A DNA stretch of 64,000 nucleotides from Saprospira sp. CCB-QB6. Lineage in GTDB: Bacteria > Bacteroidota > Bacteroidia > Chitinophagales > Saprospiraceae. Position 1 is the stretch's first letter, and every line of letters begins with the position of its first letter. A model generated the notes under the pieces. That model was not told where the DNA came from. It did no database searches and saw nothing but the letters and a program-made list of their open reading frames with translations. The DNA lies in assembly GCF_028464065.1 (NCBI RefSeq), contig NZ_CP116808.1:3997501-4061500 (forward strand), read 5' to 3'. Positions 60,980 through 64,000 of the stretch are shown piece after piece. The position numbers were made by a program, and so were the translations under genes.

Positions 60980-62455
60980 ATGCCTTCATCTGCCCCACTA
61001 AGAGCCAGTATTGCTGCTGGTCACAAAAAAACAGCTGAAGCCGCTGCCCTCATTATTAAAGAAGGGGGCAATGCCTTTGATGCTGCCATAGCTGCCCTTT
61101 TTGCGGCCTCTGTAGCCGAACCCTGTATGGCTTCTTTGGGCGCAGGCGGTTTTGCCTGCTTACATACCGCTGCGGGACAAAATTTACTGCTCGACTTTTT
61201 TGTCCAAACCCCAATCAATAAAATCGCTCCCGCCGAACTAGAATTTTATCCCATGCAGGTAGACTTTGGCTCTGCCCAAGAAACTTTTCACATTGGTATG
61301 GGCGCTATGGCCACCCCTGGCATGATGGCGGGCATCTCGGCTCTGCATGAACGCTATGCTAGCCTCCCCATTTCGGTCCTTATAGAACCCGCTAAGATTT
61401 TGGCCAAAGAAGGCCTCGCCATGACCGATTTTCAGTTTTTTGATATTCGGGTACTACAGCCCATTATGACCCGCTCTGCAGAATCGGCAGCTATTTTCTA
61501 CCCCGATGGACAACCTTTGCCTGTGGGCCAAATACAGCGCATGCCCGGCCTAGCCGATTATTTAGATTATCTCAGCCACGAAAAAGATTGGGCCAAAGAT
61601 ATTTACTTAGGAGAAGCCGCTAAACTACTTCTAAAAGATAGCGTAACAAAAGGCGGCCTGCTCCGAGCTGATGACCTGGCTCAATATGAGGTAATTTGGC
61701 GCAACCCCCTACAATTAAACTATAAAGGCCATCACTTACTCACAAATCCACTTCCCAGCACAGGAGGTGTTCTTATTGCAGAAGGCCTCTCCGCTTTGGA
61801 GCCACTTCCCATTGATGACCTACATAGCAAAAAGCAATTGGCTCGTCTGCAAAAGGTCCTTGGAGATATTTATAGCATAGATCGCAACCCCAAAAAGCTC
61901 AATAGCAAATGGGGCAGTACCACCCACCTCAATATTGCCGATGAATTGGGCAATGCCATCAGCATAACCCTATCCAATGGAGAAGGCTGCGGCTATATGA
62001 TTCCAGGGACCAACATCATGATGAATAATATGCTGGGCGAAGCCGCCCTTTTGCCCGATGGCTTTCATAATTGGATTCCCAACAGCCGCCTTTCTTCTAT
62101 GATGGCCCCTACTTTGGTCCTCAAAGAAAACCAATTTCATTTAGCAACAGGTACAGGCGGAGCTAGCCGGATTCCAGGCATGATTCTCCAATTATTGCAT
62201 CATGTTTTGGACCATAAAATGGAACTAGAAGAGGCGATAGCCAGCAGCCGCCTACACTACGAACATGGTCGCCTCAATTTAGAACCTGAATATGCAGGTC
62301 TAGCCAATACAGAGGACCCCCGACTTGAACAATTAGTTGAATGGCCCGAAAAAGCCATGTTCTTTGGCGGATTAAACTCTATCCTGCGCAAAGAAAATGG
62401 CCAACTCCAAGCTGTAGGTGATGACCGCCGAGAGGGCTATGCTATTGAACTCTAA
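60980..62455 (+). CDS. Gamma-glutamyltranspeptidase family protein
   Basis: The 491-residue Ntn-hydrolase family member would be autocleaved before a threonine and act on gamma-glutamyl compounds such as glutathione. The N-terminal block is EGGNAFDAAIAALFAASVAE and MASLGAGGFACLH. The cleavage and catalytic threonine is Thr314 in GSTTHLNIADELGNAISIT, and PLPSTGGVLIAEGLSAL and MMNNMLGEA are also conserved. It has no signal peptide, unlike periplasmic GGTs, and is shorter than the usual 550-580 residues, so a cytoplasmic acylase-like role is possible. Confidence 0.88.
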   Translation: MPSSAPLRASIAAGHKKTAEAAALIIKEGGNAFDAAIAALFAASVAEPCMASLGAGGFACLHTAAGQNLLLDFFVQTPINKIAPAELEFYPMQVDFGSAQETFHIGMGAMATPGMMAGISALHERYASLPISVLIEPAKILAKEGLAMTDFQFFDIRVLQPIMTRSAESAAIFYPDGQPLPVGQIQRMPGLADYLDYLSHEKDWAKDIYLGEAAKLLLKDSVTKGGLLRADDLAQYEVIWRNPLQLNYKGHHLLTNPLPSTGGVLIAEGLSALEPLPIDDLHSKKQLARLQKVLGDIYSIDRNPKKLNSKWGSTTHLNIADELGNAISITLSNGEGCGYMIPGTNIMMNNMLGEAALLPDGFHNWIPNSRLSSMMAPTLVLKENQFHLATGTGGASRIPGMILQLLHHVLDHKMELEEAIASSRLHYEHGRLNLEPEYAGLANTEDPRLEQLVEWPEKAMFFGGLNSILRKENGQLQAVGDDRREGYAIEL

Positions 62456-62488
62456 ACTATTTTGGACCAAAAATAGAAGGATATCCTA

Positions 62489-62519
62489 AAGGCCGAAAAG
62501 AGATTTTCTTTTCGGCCTT
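62489..62519 (+). terminator. Stem-loop after the transpeptidase gene
   Basis: AAGGCCGAAAAGA, loop GATT, TTCTTTTCGGCCTT. No T-run follows except within the stem, so termination is likely but not certain. Confidence 0.65.
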
Positions 62520-62526
62520 CAGTTCT

Positions 62527-62534
62527 TATCTTTG
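62527..62534 (+). promoter_or_regulatory. Candidate -7 box (TATCTTTG)
   Basis: TATCTTTG, followed by CCGC as in many Bacteroidota promoters, 112 bp before the ATG at 62646. The implied leader of about 100 nt can fold (CCCTC/GAGGG and GTGGG/CCCAC stems). Confidence 0.5.
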
Positions 62535-62645
62535 CCGCATTTATGACAAAAGGCCCCTCTTCAAGGAGGGCGAACTGTGGGATTAGCAAAAGTAAGCGAC
62601 CAATTTGCAGGACCCACAACTTCAAACAGCAATATTTAAGTTATT

Positions 62646-64000
62646 ATGCGGCTACATCCACTTTTCTTTTCCCTTTTTTTCTTTTGGGCCTTTATGCCTA
62701 ATAGTTTTGCCATCCGCTCGATTAGCATCATGGGAGATGCAGAGCTCTTTGAGGTTTCTATTAGCAAATATGCCATTGAAGATGCCCACAGGCTTTTAGC
62801 GCAGGCCTGCCACTGTGAATTAAGCTATAACCAAGCCGATGCAGAGGTCCTTATCATCTTGCCTCATATCAACCAAGGACAAGCTAATAAACAAGGGAAG
62901 GGGTTTTATGTGCCTGAGCACGCTTATAGCTGGAGTAGCAAGGTTTCTGGACCACAAACAAAAATGGAATTGCTCACTAACTCTTATCAAGGAGTAAGTA
63001 TGGGCCTATACGGACTTTTGCAAGAACAGTTGGGCTTCCAGTTTTTCCATCCCAAACAAAGTTTTATCCCCAATCTAACACTTTGGCCTATTGCCAATGG
63101 GCTGGACTGGCAGGCGCGTCCCCGCTTTGCAAAAAAAGGCTTCCATTTACATACTATGCATCCCATTGAGCTAACAGAAGCTCTTTTGGACCCGAACTAT
63201 CCCGATGCAGAAAAAGAAGTTAAGCGCTACATTGATTGGCTGGCCCGAAATCAACAAAACTACTTTGAGTTCAATCTGCTCAATAGCATTGATCAAAAAA
63301 CATGGATGCCTTATATCAAAAAGCTAGTAGATTATGGACAAAAAAGAGGCTTGCTTATGGGCATTGACATTTCCATGCACATGACCCAACAAAAAGCCTT
63401 TCAACTCTACCAAACATTCCCCAATAGCCTCAAATCAAAAGAGAAACAGATTGAGGAGAATATGGATTATTTGGCCCAAGCAGGTTGGGATGTCTATAAT
63501 GTAGAATTTTCGACTACAGAGTTTAGTAAGGGCAACCAAAAAAAGAAACAAGAGCTAGAAATTTTCTTAGCGGGCTTAATTAAAAACCGCTATAAAGCTC
63601 ATTTTATGAGTAGAGCACATGTAGTCCAAGAAGAGGCCATGTTGGACAAAAAAGAGGAGCTTCCCGAATTATCTGGCAATGATCTTTTACTAGAACGCAG
63701 CCATGGCCTAATGGTCCATACCGTCATGTTTTATGATTTACAAGATGAACGCGCCCCAGTTTACAATAATGAAAACCTAAAAGCCATGTTGGCCCTTTAC
63801 CAAGAAGAGGTCAAGAAAAGAGAATGTTGGTATTTTCCCGAGTCTGCTTATTGGATCACCTTTGACAATTCGGTGCCTATGACTTTATTGCCTTACCTCT
63901 CTGCTCGCTTAGAAGATATCCAACTTATGGATTCTTTGAAGGCCGAAGGACATATCACCTTTAGTTCGGGTTGGGAGTGGAGCTACTGGTTGATTGATTG
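62646..64000 (+). CDS. Large secreted protein, possibly glycoside hydrolase-like, partial
   Basis: An open frame runs from the ATG at 62646 to the window edge, 451 codons without a stop. It begins with a signal peptide (MRLHPLFFSLFFFWAFMPN). The segment GVSMGLYGLLQEQLGFQFFH (about 115-135) resembles the N-terminal domain that precedes alpha-glucuronidase-like and other glycoside hydrolase barrels. The following part (AKKGFHLHTMHPIELTEALL, FNLLNSIDQKTWMPYIKKLV, LLMGIDISMHM) looks like a TIM-barrel start. Assignment is inference. The preceding TATCTTTG box and the transpeptidase hairpin mark it as a new transcription unit. Confidence 0.75.
   Translation, partial: MRLHPLFFSLFFFWAFMPNSFAIRSISIMGDAELFEVSISKYAIEDAHRLLAQACHCELSYNQADAEVLIILPHINQGQANKQGKGFYVPEHAYSWSSKVSGPQTKMELLTNSYQGVSMGLYGLLQEQLGFQFFHPKQSFIPNLTLWPIANGLDWQARPRFAKKGFHLHTMHPIELTEALLDPNYPDAEKEVKRYIDWLARNQQNYFEFNLLNSIDQKTWMPYIKKLVDYGQKRGLLMGIDISMHMTQQKAFQLYQTFPNSLKSKEKQIEENMDYLAQAGWDVYNVEFSTTEFSKGNQKKKQELEIFLAGLIKNRYKAHFMSRAHVVQEEAMLDKKEELPELSGNDLLLERSHGLMVHTVMFYDLQDERAPVYNNENLKAMLALYQEEVKKRECWYFPESAYWITFDNSVPMTLLPYLSARLEDIQLMDSLKAEGHITFSSGWEWSYWLID

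Overview
The window looks like chromosomal DNA of a Bacteroidota bacterium, most likely a Saprospiraceae member close to Saprospira. The evidence is type IX secretion C-terminal sorting domains, lipoproteins with SxxC-type lipoboxes, Bacteroidota-type -7 boxes (TAnnTTTG), few Shine-Dalgarno sites, and a very abundant GC-rich intergenic repeat that I associate with Saprospira (recollection, not checked). No rRNA, tRNA, CRISPR array, transposase or phage gene was recognised.

Layout. 0-4.4 kb: a TPR protein running off the left edge, a secreted VWA-like protein, a lipoprotein and a hypothetical protein. 5-13.5 kb: PcrA/UvrD helicase coupled to a membrane-anchored protein, a LuxC-like acyl-CoA reductase, a 6-pyruvoyl/carboxy-tetrahydropterin synthase, an OmpA-domain protein and a pirin. 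14-16.3 kb: an imelysin lipoprotein and a DUF4856-like lipoprotein. 17-20.7 kb: a tight four-gene operon (WYL regulator, TPR lipoprotein, GNAT acetyltransferase, outer-membrane-like protein). 21.4-33.4 kb, all minus strand: MBL-fold hydrolase, AraC regulator, AidB-like acyl-CoA dehydrogenase, ornithine aminotransferase, a T9SS cargo protein, RlmG rRNA methyltransferase, a tricorn-like protease and a hypothetical protein. 34.4-40.4 kb: SMC, a three-repeat lipocalin-like protein, a coiled-coil secreted protein and a YkvA/DUF1232 membrane protein. 40.7-44.4 kb: a fungalysin-type M36 metalloprotease with PA, PKD and T9SS domains. 45.5-46.7 kb: MnmA. 46.8-57.9 kb, all minus strand: a nine-gene polysaccharide cluster with an ABC exporter (Wzm/Wzt-like), five glycosyltransferases, an asparagine synthase-like amidotransferase and a Gfo/Idh/MocA dehydrogenase. 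58-64 kb: ThrS, a class I methyltransferase, a gamma-glutamyltranspeptidase homologue and a large secreted protein cut by the right edge.

The outstanding feature is a family of 22 GC-rich elements (about 100-330 bp), all intergenic. Short constant linkers alternate with hairpins whose sequences differ between copies while remaining self-complementary. Their orientations alternate almost perfectly along 57 kb, whatever the strand of the flanking genes. Three neighbouring pairs are near-identical inverted repeats that enclose one complete gene or gene pair, and near-identical copies differ mainly by replacement of whole hairpins. Several long ORFs begin inside these elements, so naive gene starts there are wrong. 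I give corrected starts for PcrA, SMC, the acyl-CoA dehydrogenase, a glycosyltransferase and others.
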